Shown here piece by piece: positions 38,966 through 51,351 of a DNA stretch of 64,000 bases. Within the stretch, counting starts at the first letter, position 1. Every line of letters begins with the position of its first letter. The DNA comes from Lichenostomus cassidix (lineage: Eukaryota > Chordata > Aves > Passeriformes > Meliphagidae): NCBI GenBank assembly GCA_008360975.2, contig CM039182.1:43598491-43662490 (forward strand), read 5' to 3'. The notes under the pieces were generated by a model. The model was not told the DNA's origin. It searched no databases and saw nothing but the letters and a program-made list of their open reading frames with translations. The position numbers were made by a program, and so were the translations under genes.

Positions 38966-41900
38966 CTGTGCATTATTATTGCTATAATTCCAAAGAGTTA
39001 TTCCATGTTGATGGTGTCAAAAAGCATATATGACTGTGCCACCCTATCATGTGTAAGGCAGGATGACTTTAGTCTTCTATGAACAATTGAATCATTGAAT
39101 GTAAGTGATGTTTCAAATATGCAATGTATTCCTGTGGAAAGACAGGACCAAAACATGTTCAAAATTGCATTCCAAAGCACCCTACACATGTTGATAGTGG
39201 ATCTTTTATTTCTTTTTAATGCAAATGGGCATGTAAAAAGAGGCCATCCACACAGAAAGGTGAAACATTTTACTTCCTTGTGTAACTGCATTCATGCTGA
39301 ATTGGAAATGTGAATTGCAGAAGTGAATGAACTGCAGAGTTGATAGAGCATATTTTTATAAAGTGAGATCCTCTTCCTAACTCCACATGTATTTCCATTT
39401 GAATTACTGATCCCCTGTCTGATCAAATACACTGTGTCACCATGTCATCTCACCCTTCTATCCCTTGTGTATGATATTGCCTATCTCCACCTCTTGAATC
39501 AAATTCAGAAGCAATAACACTGAGTGAAATACAAGCAGTGGAATCCTGCTCTCATTAGCAGAAATTATATCCAGCTCCTGCTGTGACCTTACTTATAAGT
39601 ACATATGATTTACTATACCAGCTTGAACCATCATTCCTTCCAGACCAATACCCAGCTTCAAAGCCTGGCAAAAAATCCATATCTCAATACCTGTGCAATC
39701 TTGCAATTCACCTAATGGAGCAAAAACCCCATTCTTCATCTCTGCAGCAAGCAGCTGATATTTTCAAGAAGGGAATTTGATCTTCCCCTTTTATCTTTGT
39801 GTGTCCTAATGCAACATGCACCTCTGACATTCTAGAGCTCCAGGCATGCACCTCTGCTTTTTTGCTGTGCAAGGGCTGTGCTGACCCATGCTGGCCATAA
39901 GCAGACCTCCTTGGGGAGTAGCTCACAGAGCACCCTTGTGGCTCAGTGCAGATGGGCCATGATGAACATCAGGGTTGTTCTGAAATCACCTTCAGCTTTT
40001 AGCTCAAGACTGGAAAGAGACAATAAAACTTTTGTCCTGGAAGCCACTAGTCTGTGGGAAGGATGAAGAAAAAGAAATTTAGAGCTCACTTCTTTCCCTA
40101 GCAACCTTACATTCACTCCAGAGGCCTTGCTAGCCCTGTACAATCCAGTATATAATAAAATCAGATTATAAAAGCAGCACATTACAGCCTTTCTGGCTGA
40201 TTTATGTGCAACCTTACATCCTTGTGCTGCTCTCACAGGAGAAAATCTGGACACAGAAACTTTCACTCCCTATTATATCCTCAATCCACCTTGGGAATAA
40301 TTCCCATTTACATCTGACCCTTTGTATCCCCAAACCAGTCCCCAGTCCCCCATACTGGAAATGCTGACTCCCTCAATCCTGACCTGGTTTGGTTCTCACT
40401 TGCCCAGATGATAAACTGGGACTGTAAATAACTAGTGCAATCCTCCCCTTCCCATGTTCTCTCTCTGAGGCAGTGCCGCTTTGCCTTCAAACTGGAAATG
40501 GTAAAAAAAATCAGAATAAAGCTTTCCTGCAGGTAAATATAATAATTGCTTTCTAATGGTGTCTTACCTGCTGATATAACAAATCAGTGCAAGCTCCTCA
40601 TTACCAGCTCTCATTGGAGATCAAGCACAAGGATAACCAGGCACTTGGAAGTAATAATGTGTTTGAAGGGGGCATAAGTAATAAATCATCCAAATTACTT
40701 TCAGTGAACAGATGAAATGACAGAAATACCTTCAGGGCTTGTAGAAGTGAGTCAGCCTGTGCATAACTACAGCATCCCTCCTGGCTGCAATATCAGTGTT
40801 TCTGTACCTGCAGCTGGAGAATTTAAGCACAGCTTTTGCAAGTAGGGGAAAAGAAGGTCTGCACCATTGAAGCTGAAGGATCCACAAGTAGGGTGCTCTG
40901 CTCTGCCTCACCACTTGTCATAGAGTGTGTTACAATGTTTGAAATCAGCCGTGAATCAGGAGTTACTGGGAAAGATAGACATAGGGTTGATAGAGGATAG
41001 ATAGACAGGGTCTGTTCCTTTAAATGTTTCCTTAGAAAAGACAAGTTAAAATGCCTGTGCTGTAATGAAAGAGTATCCTGAGTCTAGAATAAGCATCATT
41101 GATTGATAGGTAAGTCAGTGTAATTACGTAGAGCTGGAGGCTTAGTCCTGAAGAAATTAGGTTTGGAAAAGACATAGCATCTGGTGCTGGAATCAAATGC
41201 CTTTGACTTGGTTTCCTCCAACAGTAAGTGGAAGGATTTTAAAAAGAGTGCAGCAGGCCCAAGAGCTGTGTGTTTTTGGAAAAAGGCTTATTCATGAAGA
41301 AGTGGCTCCTACTTCCTCGTGCTACCCACCACTTTCCAGTTCAGCAGGCACCAGACATCCTGCCTTGCAGGGGTCAGGAGCAGCTGATCCATAGTGTGCT
41401 GTTTGTTTGAGAAGCAGCAGCTCCTAGTTTCAGCTGAATTAGTGTTTTCCCACTTAGCCCTCAATATGTGAAAGAAAAATGCTTCCTAATGCATCACCAT
41501 GGAAAAGCTGTCAGGCCCTGTTCTAGTCCACTCTTTATGCCAATGAAGTGTTGCTCAATAAAGCTTGTTGTTCATTTGGTGTTCTGTAAAAACTGGTTCT
41601 GAATGTCCAAAGCAGAGGGATTTCATCTCCTGGAAAATATCACAATACAGGGACTGCATTTCACTTTTTCAAACACTCTTATTTATCCTTTTATGATTTG
41701 CTTCATGATGATGCAATCTAAATAGGTAGAGGGATATGAGGTGTGATTCCTCTCACCTAATTTTCATCACCTAAAGGATGGACATCAAGTTAAAACTCAT
41801 CATCCTCAACGTGACCTCTTTTGCTAATGGCAAGAGAGGTGCCTCTCTGAAGTACCAGTCAGCTTCTGGATGAATTGCCTGCCAGAGCCACGGCTACCTT

Positions 41901-43800
41901 AGACTAAGCAAGTAACTTCTACATATGTGAAGTTACTGTTTAGGGAGTTTTCAGAAATCTTTTTAGAGATGGCTTTGAATCCGCCTTTCCCCTTTCTTGT
42001 CCCAAGCAACTGCTTGGGAAATGGATACCCTGGCTTGAGTTAGCATCAGTGACACCAACTACATCCTCTCTTTGGCAAGATCCTATTTTAAGCTTTTTGT
42101 CAGAGGCCACAGCTATTTGTGTCATTGTCAAAACTCTTCAAAAGGTCCAGTGACATTGATGGTAGGTCTCTTAGAAGCCAAAGGTTCTGCAGTAACATAA
42201 ATAGGATCAGCAGCACTAAGTGCAGGTGAAAGAAAAGCCAGCTGCACATCCTTTCTGTCTCCCTTGGCAACAGCATCCTGCCAACAAAAACTGCTGCCAA
42301 GTCAAGGCTGGAAAGGAAGGGATGTGCATTTGCAAAGCTGGGGCTGGACAAGCTTTGTGTGAGGGGGGAGCTGTCAGACCAAGGAATGCTCATGTGCTTT
42401 TGAAATTATTTTTGGTTTGTTCCATATGTTTTTGGACAAGGGAATGCACAGAGCCTCTGTCCTTATGAAGAGTTTTCATCTGAAATTCCGAACGACAGTC
42501 TTTGCAGTTTTTGAGCCATATGTTTCCATCCATGACAGCACACAGGGAAGAAATCTGTGGTGAATTACTACTTACAGATGTGGCAAATCCCCCAGTAAAG
42601 GTTAAAATACGTGGCATGGTTCTCTTGTTACGCCAGCTGCAGCTTCGTGCTAAATCATTGTTTCAGCAGCAAGCTCTTAATCAGCCCTGAGTTCTAGAAA
42701 CTGCTAAACAAGCTGATATTTGTAAAGTCCAATTTTTTTTTTTAATATTGCACTGAATATCTTTATTTAGAAAAACCTCCAGACTTGAAACAGTAAGGGC
42801 AAAAAGTGAACTGCAAATGGCAGGGAGAAAAGGAGCATCATCAGAAAAGCCCAGAAATGCAAAGCAGACCTAAGATTGTTATTTGTACTCTGTTTTTCCA
42901 TGTCATTCATGAAATTATCATGGCTATGAAAACAGAGTTTGTGTAACTGTGGGTAAAATGTCCTTGTTATATATGCACCTGCCTACTCTTCCTGATAAGG
43001 ACTTTCATCCCCCAAAGTCAGCATTTGGGTCACTGTCAGGAGCCCCACAGCTGCTAGTGCTGCCGAATCTCAAGCCTGTTGTCACAACATCATTTCTTAT
43101 GGCCTTGGCCACAGTGTCAAAAAAGAAGTCTGGTGGCAACATGGTTATATCCAAGGCCTGAAAAATATTAGGATGTTTTTACCTGTAATAGTAAGAGAGA
43201 AGAAGGAGATGGCTTTTCTCTCTATAAAATGTTTGTAATTAATTCTGTGAGGAGCCCACATAACGAACTGCTCAGGCTGTTGCAGAACCCTTGGATGCAA
43301 CAGGAACTCTGGATCAAAAACTCTCAAGAAGCCCTCAACTTGTTGCTCTCTCAACATTTCCCCATGCATTTTGAGGGATTGGTATTTTGCTGCCCAGGGC
43401 ACATTTTTGTGCTTTCCAGGCAGAGTTTTCTTCCAGACACCCAGCTGTGCCAAAGAGACAGAGAGGAGCAGAAAAAAAAATTTAAAAAAATGGAAGAAGA
43501 GAGGCAGGATTATCATAGGATCTGTGGAATTCTTTACAGTTACAAGTTGAAATTGCCCATTCGCCACAGAGGAGTGAAAAAATAAAATACAGAGCATGCA
43601 TTTTGGTGCCAGGGAAGGAGAAGGAGAGAGGATGATCACTATTTCATTCCGTGTATTTTCCTCTGACAGGAATATTAATATCATTAGACATAATTGAATA
43701 AGTGGAAAGTCTGGTGGAGGTGCAGAAGCAGGAGGTAGATCTGTAAAATCTATCCACACACAGAAGGCTAAGCACTGCTCTGGAGGGAGGGCACTCTGCC

Positions 43801-44274
43801 TTGAAACAGGGACTGAACAGCCTCACAAGGGCGTGCAGCTGGGGTGCTTATTGCTGTTTTGTTCCCGGAAAACGAGAACTGCCAGCAATCCTCTGGCATC
43901 TGAATAGACTCGTGTCAGACAAACTGTATCTGGACTTGATGGGAAACCAAGCTGGAATACCAAGCAGCCTTCGATCTGCTGGCAGAGAGGGGGACTGGCT
44001 CAGTAAGTAATCTTGCCTCGCAGTTGCAAAGGTACTCCATAAGGGAGTGAGCCCTCTCGCTGCACAGCCCTGCAAGACACGCCTGCCTGGGCTGTCTCTG
44101 TCCTCATTCCTTCAAACCAGTTCCAACAATAACAGCAACTCCTGCCTGCAACTGCCTCGTTAGAGAGAAGATGTATTTGTCCCTTTTCTACTGAGGGATG
44201 AAGCTTCCAAATCCTTGTGATGTGAGCAGGTGAGGATGTCTGCTGACAAGTCCAAATGATATTTTCAGGTAAGT
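43801..44274 (+). other. Candidate alternative 5' exon zone of TMEM108
   Basis: A less AT-rich block holds two strong donor sites 266 bp apart: GTAAGT at 44003-44008 (exon would end 44002) and CAG/GTAAGT with the cut after 44268. From the ATG at 43939, and separately from the ATG at 44256, the frame is open to its donor and leaves one base over. That phase fits the TMEM108 exon starting at 50239. The second would give a very short start (Met-Ile-Phe-Ser then Gly) leading straight into the hydrophobic Val-Leu-Leu-Ile-Leu-Ala-Leu, a workable signal peptide. The ATG at 44256 has a weak initiation context, and an in-frame TGA lies four codons before it. Phase fits arise by chance one time in three, and there is no sign of the N-terminus I remember from mammals. 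Treat as a hypothesis. Confidence 0.22.
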
Positions 44275-47200
44275 GCTTACCTTGAACAAGCAGCTAGATT
44301 CAGGCTCTTCCTTTCTATTACCCTCCTCTCAGTAATTACTGTTGCCCTGATTGTCAGTAAGCCTTTTCACAAGCTTGAATGTCTCCAATATCTGTAGGTA
44401 TTTAGCTGAGTAGGGGATCTAAATAATTTCTAAATCACCAATTCCTACAGTATCTGTGAGTCTCTAGTGCAGTGTGAGACTGAATTGGGAGCTGCTTGCT
44501 CTGTGACTACATGACACTGTTTTTTTGTATCACCCATTGTTTAACTCTCTGGAGGACCAGAAATTAATTTTGATTCACAGACTTACTCTCTCAAAGTCTG
44601 TTGTGTAAATGCATTTTAAGGCAGTAGTAGTGGTCTGTGATGTTTATGTATCTTTAAAGGACCAGGAATTCTTGCCACATGAAAACCATAACTGCTGTTA
44701 CTGTTGTTGCACAGGGAGTGTCAGCAAGTGCTGCTTAATTTGTGTTTGTACATGTGATTTCCAGAGCTTCTGCTGATGCTGTTTAATGTTACTGAAAATA
44801 GAGCTGTTACTCTGTGTGTCTCATTCCCTGCGTTTTACCAAATGCTTGTGGGCTAAAGTTCAGGTTGATCACTCAGTCTAATATTTACCAGGGAAAACAG
44901 ACAATAACTTGTAAGTTAATATCTGGGACTTCTGGCATGAGAGATAGACTGTCAGGGAAATTTTCTATACAGAGTAACCTACTTTTTCTTCCCTCAGTTC
45001 TGCCACCAATCATGGAGATTAAATTTGCTTAACTCTTTGTTTGTACAAAGGCTGCTTTATTGTGAGTGAAAATCATATTGCTTAGACAGACTACAAAGAA
45101 ATGACCATAACGGAAGAAATAATACACACTTTGTGCACAGTTTCCACCTACTAAAGATTCATTTTGCTCCCTGTAATATTTTAGGTTTGTTGAGAGACAC
45201 ATGAGAAGTTATTAGTGTCGAGAAGAAAGCTTTTGTTACAGCAATAACATCGTTGTTGATTTGAACAGGTTTTGCACAATCTTCTCTCGCTATAAGTAAG
45301 TCAGGACAGGAGCACAGAGAGGCTTCAGCATCCTGCGCTGTGGCCATGTGCACCCAAGCCGTGGGTCTGTAGATAATGGGTCCTTTGTAGGACAGCTCCC
45401 GTTGCTTTCCTTGCCCACGGCAGTCTGAAATAATGAGTCCAGCAGTAGGTCTCTGCACAAAAAGCTCTTCCTGACTTCCTAGAGCAAAAATGTTTGCCAA
45501 GTGCTGCTCAGGCTGGCTCTGTTTGTCTTGCTGCAAGGTCCGAGGCAGCAGAGGCCAGAAGGGGTCAAACACCAGACTGAGCTCGTTGTGCATGTTCATG
45601 TGCTGTAGAAAATGTAAATGTGCAGCTCAAAAGTTTCCACTGTATCTCTGGCAATTAGGACTTGATCCAAAGCTCGCTAAAGTCATTGGGAGCCTTTCCA
45701 CGGGCTTTAGAACAGGAGTTACATAAGTTTGTGTTGTTTAAAGGGGTGCCCCAGGGAGGCTGAACGCCTGAGCTGACTCGACAGCCACATGCCTGCTCTG
45801 CCATGTCATGCAAAAAGGCTGTTCTCGAAGTGCCCATGAAGTGTCCCGTGCAGCACCAGGCAGTATTAACTCCTAAGGGAAAGCTTTTCATGCTCTCATG
45901 TGTCAGGACACTGGCTCCTGCTGGAGCCTCCTGAGGTCCTGAGATAAAACAAAAAACATAAACTGCTGAGTCTGAATTGCTTATTTTTTCTGTTAGGAGG
46001 GATGCAGTTCTGCCACTTGTGTGCAAATAAAAGGGTCACAAGTAAATTTCCAAGTGGTAGAAGCCTGAGGATTTAATAGTTTGGGAAAGCAAAGTATTCC
46101 TAACCCCAGACTTTTCTGAGAGTTTTTTAAGACATAAACCACAGTCTTCTAGAACATTGCTGTAAAGGAACTACCTAATTTCCTTCACATACACAACTGT
46201 ACATACCATTTCTGGGCTCCTCATGTGAGTGTACCGTGGGAAGAAGCACTGCAGGGAGATCCCGTTGAGATTTGAACCATTGCACCATGTTGTCAGGAAG
46301 GAGTTTTTATGGCTAAACGCACATCAACACCCTCTGTGTACATTCTGCTGTCACTCTGCTGTGTTTCATCCTTGAGTTAATTCCTACTGTACTTAATATG
46401 CCCTTCCTGGTGCACCGTGCAATATACGAGACTAGAGTTCACACCACAGAGATGTCAAGTCAATCAGCCTTCTTATTAGGGTTGAATGGTTTTAATGTAG
46501 CCATAAAACAAAGTACCAAGAGTGTGAATTTGACACACAGCATTTAAAAGACAAACCAGTTTGACCTGTTCTGACCCTAAGCTCCTGTGCCTTAGAAATG
46601 GCCCCTTATGAAAAAACTTAATGGTGTGAGCTGACCTTTGAAAATATTATTATTTGCTATAATGTGATTGCATCAGTCTGTATTACTATTGTGCCAGCAG
46701 ATCGTAAGGACTGCCAGTCCTTATTCCAAAGGTCTCATGCTCTAAGTAAAATCAGCTCTAAGAGTCTTAGGCAGCCAAAAATGAAGGATTTTGGCAAAGA
46801 CTGCTGGACTGTACTTTGAACTAAACAAGAGCATTTGCTATCTCACCTGTGATATCAAAATTTGGCCAGGAGAACTTGATAGCAATCAGAAGGCTTCCTT
46901 TCAGTGGTAGTGGGATTGAAGGTAAGCTGAGGCACCGGGGAGCAATTGGCATCATCCCCACCATGGCCTTTCACTTGGTGCAGGTGCATTTGTGAGGCAC
47001 AGACAGAGGGAAGAGAAGGAAAGAACTTCAAAGGTGTTGGTTAAGTCCATTTCTGTGACAAACACCTCCTGCGCCTTAGTAGGCAAATTCAGAATATCAT
47101 TTTCCTAGGCTTAAGCCAAAGATGCCAATAAGGGTGGTCCACTATCAGAGACTTCAGTAAGAGTCCCTCTTTGCAAGACGTTGCATATTCTCAATGACAG

Positions 47201-50200
47201 AAAATTAAGTGAGAGCTCTGGGTAATCAAGTCACTGCAAATCCAGACAGGGCATGCTTGGGTGATGATGCAGAGCATCTAAAAATACCAATTCCAGCTTT
47301 ACTTTTGCTTTCCAGCAAATTAATTCTACTTAAAAGTACCAACAAAACCCACTGTAAAGTCCTTATCATCAGCTGTTTCTCTCTAAATATACAGCACTAG
47401 CTATTTTTACCATGATCTGCTAAGCTGAATGTTTTTTCAGTAGTTAAGGGCACAGATTAGCTCTGGTGGTTACTGAAGGAATTACTGTGGTCTGTCCAAC
47501 CAGCAGAAAAAAAGTCCTAAGAAGCTGTATCTTGTACAGCCACAGTGGCTCTGCAGAGGCTGTTAAAGCAAGTGTGGCAGATGAGCAAAACCTGACTGCC
47601 ACAGCCTGAGATCGCCAAATGTCATGGGAGTTATTGTTTATTGTCAGATAAATAACTTCTGATGTAGTATTTCCTATAAATATTTATTCATACTTTACAA
47701 GCCACCTGAAGGTACAAGCTAAATGCATCTGGTTTCCCCTGCCTGATGTGTGGTGACCTGCTACCACAACAGACTGCCCCAGAGAGACTATAAATCTTTA
47801 TAGCAGCAGCCTCAGATTTATCAGTGTTTCAAGAACTGGAGATGGATATTAGGTGGGCTTCCAGCAAAAGATCAGTGTTTCTAACCCCAGGGCACACGAT
47901 GTAGAAAAGTTGACAACTTCCTTATTCCTTCAGGAATATCCTGGAGAAAAACATTAATCCAATAGTGATGATTTTTTGTGTGTGAGGTGTGGAAGAAAGC
48001 AGCTCACAAAGAACATCCAAAAATTCTAGCAGGCATTACAATTGTTCTAATCTAGTATCTGCCAATGCACTTTATCTTGTGTGCTCAGAACAGCAGGCCC
48101 AAAGTTTCCTGGAACGTTATCTCCACACACCAAATCCAAAATAAATCGTCATCCTTTCCTCTTTGAATTTGTTCTGTGGCAGCAACTTGTCTTGGCATGA
48201 AGTATTAGCCATATGGACACTAGAATATCCGCTTTGACCTTGACCTCAGAATAAGTGCTGCCAAAAATGTGAAGATAACTCCTGCCTTTCATTTCCAAGA
48301 GTGATGCTCCACGGGTACAGCCCGATCTGCTCTCCTGGTTGCATCTCAGTGTACAGAATATGTGGTTTTTAATTTGAATAGGTGTTCTGCTAAAAGCATA
48401 TTGTCTATGGCTGGCTAGGAACTGGGAAGCAGTGTCCCAGATGATGGTTTATTTGGCAAAGATATTTATTCCAGAAATTTTAAAAAAAGAGAGCTAATTT
48501 TAGCATCAGGCAGTGGAAAGTGCATTACTTGTAACTGACTCTCACCATATTATTTAGTCAGTGTTTTCATCTTCTGGATACTCTTCCAAGTAACAGGAGG
48601 CTGCTGGGGGCAAGATGAGCTGAATTTTGTTGGTTGCAGAGCTCTACACTGCTCTGGTTCAGAAATGATGGTTAGTGATCAAAGTAGAACATTTAGCTGG
48701 GTGAGAGGAACAGATTCTGCTCCTTTGGTGAGTTTTTGCTACATGTATTGCAATGATCATGAATGGGTGTGAACAATGCTCAGGATTCAGAATAAACACA
48801 TTTCATCACGTTTGCATCTGTGCAATGTGCAACAGAATCCTAGGGCCCAGCAGACACCTAATCAGAGATCTCTCATTTTCCCAAGTCCCTGTCTTCCTTT
48901 GGCCCATAACAGATATTCGCAAATAGTGTAGAACTAAATGGCATAACAAGACTCATGGAGAAAGCTGGCAAACTAGGAAGGGTAGGGAAGGGGGCAGGAA
49001 GGCACTCCACAGTCCTGGGTGGAAGGTGATCATCACCCAGTTTGGAATCCTGCAACTTTGACAAACTCATCTCCCTGATTTGTTAGGACTGTGACAACAT
49101 TTTTCACCTCGACGCTGCTGGTTGAAATTCACACTAGCACAGTGCTAATGGTGCCATCTGATGATGCTCAGTGGACTGTGCAAAATGGATTTATTCCATG
49201 TGCTTCCTAGTGGGCAGAGATCCACATTACACTCGACAGCTTCAGCATATGGAAATGGTGACATGTGATTGATGTGGTCCCTGCAGGTCACACTAACTCA
49301 CGGCGTATTAGCCCTGCATCCTGGGGAGGCTTATGCTACTGCAGCTGCCCACCTCCATTATCTGAACTAGGAATAAATGAAAGAATTGATGTTCCCAGCG
49401 GTGTGGATCTGGCACCTCGTGAAATGATGTGCACTACAGAGGGAGGTGGGAGGCAAATTTCACATAATCCAACCCCACAGCACATGTGAGCACAGAACAG
49501 GTTACAGCCAAACTTTAGTATATGGGTGTGAAGGGCAATTGTGCTAGATCACAATAACCACAGTGTTTTTAAAATGGCAGGGATAGCTGTGTTTTCTTGT
49601 TAATTTTTAACATTTGGACAGACTAGATTTTCCTAAGTTGCTAAGTAAAGCACAGCATGGATAACCCAGGTAGCCCTCTCACCAGACATCCCTTCTTGAC
49701 CTAATTTTCGGCAAGGCCTAAGCAGCTGCTCTTTCAAAAAACAGATTGCTTAATGGCAGCCAAGACTGGAGGCAGCCAAATTTAGGATTTTGCAGCCAAA
49801 GGAGTGAGGAGACTAAGGTTTCCCATAATGATATGGACATTCATCTGGACACCTCCTGGTCACAATGAAAATGAGGAAGTCTGTTGTTTCTGCCCCTGAA
49901 ATGTAGGATGCTTTTTAACTTCTCCAGGGAAATCACCTGCCTATGGAACTTTAAAGCTTCACATGAGCCAATACTGCAAGCTCCTCTCTCTCTCTGTCAC
50001 AGAGACTCCCTGTAATCTTGCTATTTCTACCTTGTCACTCTCATGGCCATGGAGTCACCATAGCTCCTGCAGATTTATCTTTCTCTTCCTACTTTGACAG
50101 TCAGCAAGGTTGGATGCTAACTCTGCCATCCTCCTGCAGAACATGGAAGGTATTCCATTCCAAGCTGCACAAGCCATGGTGTCCCCACCCACCGTTCTCT

Positions 50201-50238
50201 GCCCAGTATCTCACCCTCTTTTTGTGCTTTTTCCTCAG
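44275..50238 (+). other. TMEM108 intron preceding the large coding exon
   Basis: Non-coding sequence up to the acceptor at 50237-50238 (CTTTTTCCTCAG). A perfect double AGGTCA half-site lies at 48235-48246 and a CT dinucleotide run at about 49980-49995. The minus-strand frame at 45159-45599 has no recognisable domain. If the start exon is upstream of the window, this intron continues to base 1 and beyond. Confidence 0.7.
48235..48246 (-). promoter_or_regulatory. Nuclear-receptor DR0 element (two AGGTCA half-sites)
   Basis: TGACCT is repeated with no spacer, giving AGGTCAAGGTCA on the minus strand. This is the DR0 site class bound by NR6A1/GCNF and also contains the TCAAGGTCA site of ERR and NR5A receptors. 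Motif match only. Confidence 0.3.
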
Positions 50239-51351
50239 GTGTTCTACTGATCTTGGCACTGACAGAAGAGCTGGTGTTTTCTGTTCAGGTACTGTCTCCC
50301 ACTGTCTCCTCCTCTCAGGGCTTCCCGATGAACACTACAGCTATCACAGCCATGGGAACAACACCTCACCACAAAGACTACCACACGGCAGAGCCCCTTC
50401 CCACATCTGCTCGAGCTGTGTCCCATCCTGGCAGCCTGGTGGAGAAAAGCCCTTCCACTGGGCAAGAGCAAGACAGTGACCCTCACATCGGCAAAAAGGA
50501 AACTTACCATTTGTACAACCAGAGTGCTTTGTACTCGGGACAATCTCGCCCCAAGGGGAAAATATTCCAGGTTTTCAAAGGCAACTTCTCAGAGTCTCCA
50601 GAGCCTTACCTAAAAACAACCCTGCACTCTCCCTTCCCTACCCTGAGGAGCCCTTTCACAGACCACCCATTCCAGTCCCAAACCACAGCATCCAGCGATC
50701 CAAATGGAACGGGGCTGGCAAGAACTACACACTCAGACCCTTCTCCCCACCGCAACGCCTCGGGAAGCCTTAGGGAAGCAGAGCGAGGGGATGGGACCGA
50801 GGTAGTAGTGCAGGAGGCAGATTTTGCCACCACAACTGCTGGACCATCAACTGATCCTGAAGCAGTGTCGGTGCCTTTTAAACCCACCCGCTACGGCGTG
50901 TGGGATATGCTGAGCAAAAACAGCTCTTGGGTAACCTTGAATCTCAGTACAAATGTCCCTCTGTTTGCTGGCTCTGGAGCTGCAACAGCGGCAGCTGGTC
51001 ACTCAGTTCAGACCAGTTTTGACGTCAGCATCTCGTCCCCGGCAGCGGGAGAGCCCAAGGGAGCCACTCCAACGCAGCACAGCGCGGTGACCAATGCCAC
51101 ATCGCCAGGCGCTGCTCTCTCCTCAGCGCCTGCCACCAGCTTGTCCAGCTCCACATCCACAGCTGGCTCCACTGCCACCGGGAACTTCCTGAACAGACTG
51201 GTTCCTGCCGGGACCTGGAAACCAGGGGTGCAAGGAAACATCTCCCATGTCACTGAGGGGGACAAACCCCAGCACAGAGCAACCATCTGTCTCAGCAAGA
51301 TGGACATTGCCTGGATCATTCTGGCTATCAGCGTCCCTATATCCTCATGTT
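50239..51351 (+). CDS. TMEM108: TMEM108 (retrolinkin) large coding exon: ectodomain and first half of the membrane helix
   Basis: The family product is a single-pass type I membrane protein of neuronal endosomes that links vesicles to the BPAG1n4/dynactin retrograde transport machinery and, with endophilin A1, supports BDNF-TrkB signalling. Residues are counted from the first full codon at 50241. The end of a signal peptide (VLLILALTE, residues 1-9) is followed by a Ser/Thr/Pro-rich ectodomain with nine N-glycosylation sequons. The block GKIFQVFKGNFS (106-117) and the juxtamembrane stretch from STATGNFLNRLVPAG (about 310-324) to ICLSKMDIAW (349-358) match mammalian TMEM108 as I remember it. 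The exon closes inside the helix at ISSC. The acceptor is ...TTCCTCAG/GT at 50237-50238 and the donor is TT/GTAAGT at 51352. Length is 1113 nt with phase 1 on both sides. The middle ectodomain is divergent and shorter than in human. The product is certain at family level; the start codon is not in this exon. Confidence 0.95.

Larger units (their letters stand above)
25911..43800. other. Non-coding intronic stretch
   Basis: No exon, RNA gene or recognisable transposon. Microsatellites and micro-duplications listed separately lie here, together with a pyrimidine tract at 32309-32422 and a CTCF-like core at 38954-38965. Open frames of up to about 200 codons (for example 43145-43759 minus) are low in any familiar motif and lack splice or start context. 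Confidence 0.5.

Noticed and set aside
43145..43759. 204-codon minus-strand open frame
   Set aside because: Composition is low-complexity (Phe/Leu/Ile runs from A/T-rich DNA), there is no domain, and an overlapping plus-strand frame is equally long. No start or splice support.
45159..45599. 146-codon minus-strand open frame
   Set aside because: No domain or promoter context. A non-coding RNA exon cannot be excluded, but nothing supports it.
46267..46285. tRNA T-loop-like phrase (GATTTGAACC)
   Set aside because: No matching A box, acceptor stem or anticodon arm around it on either strand.
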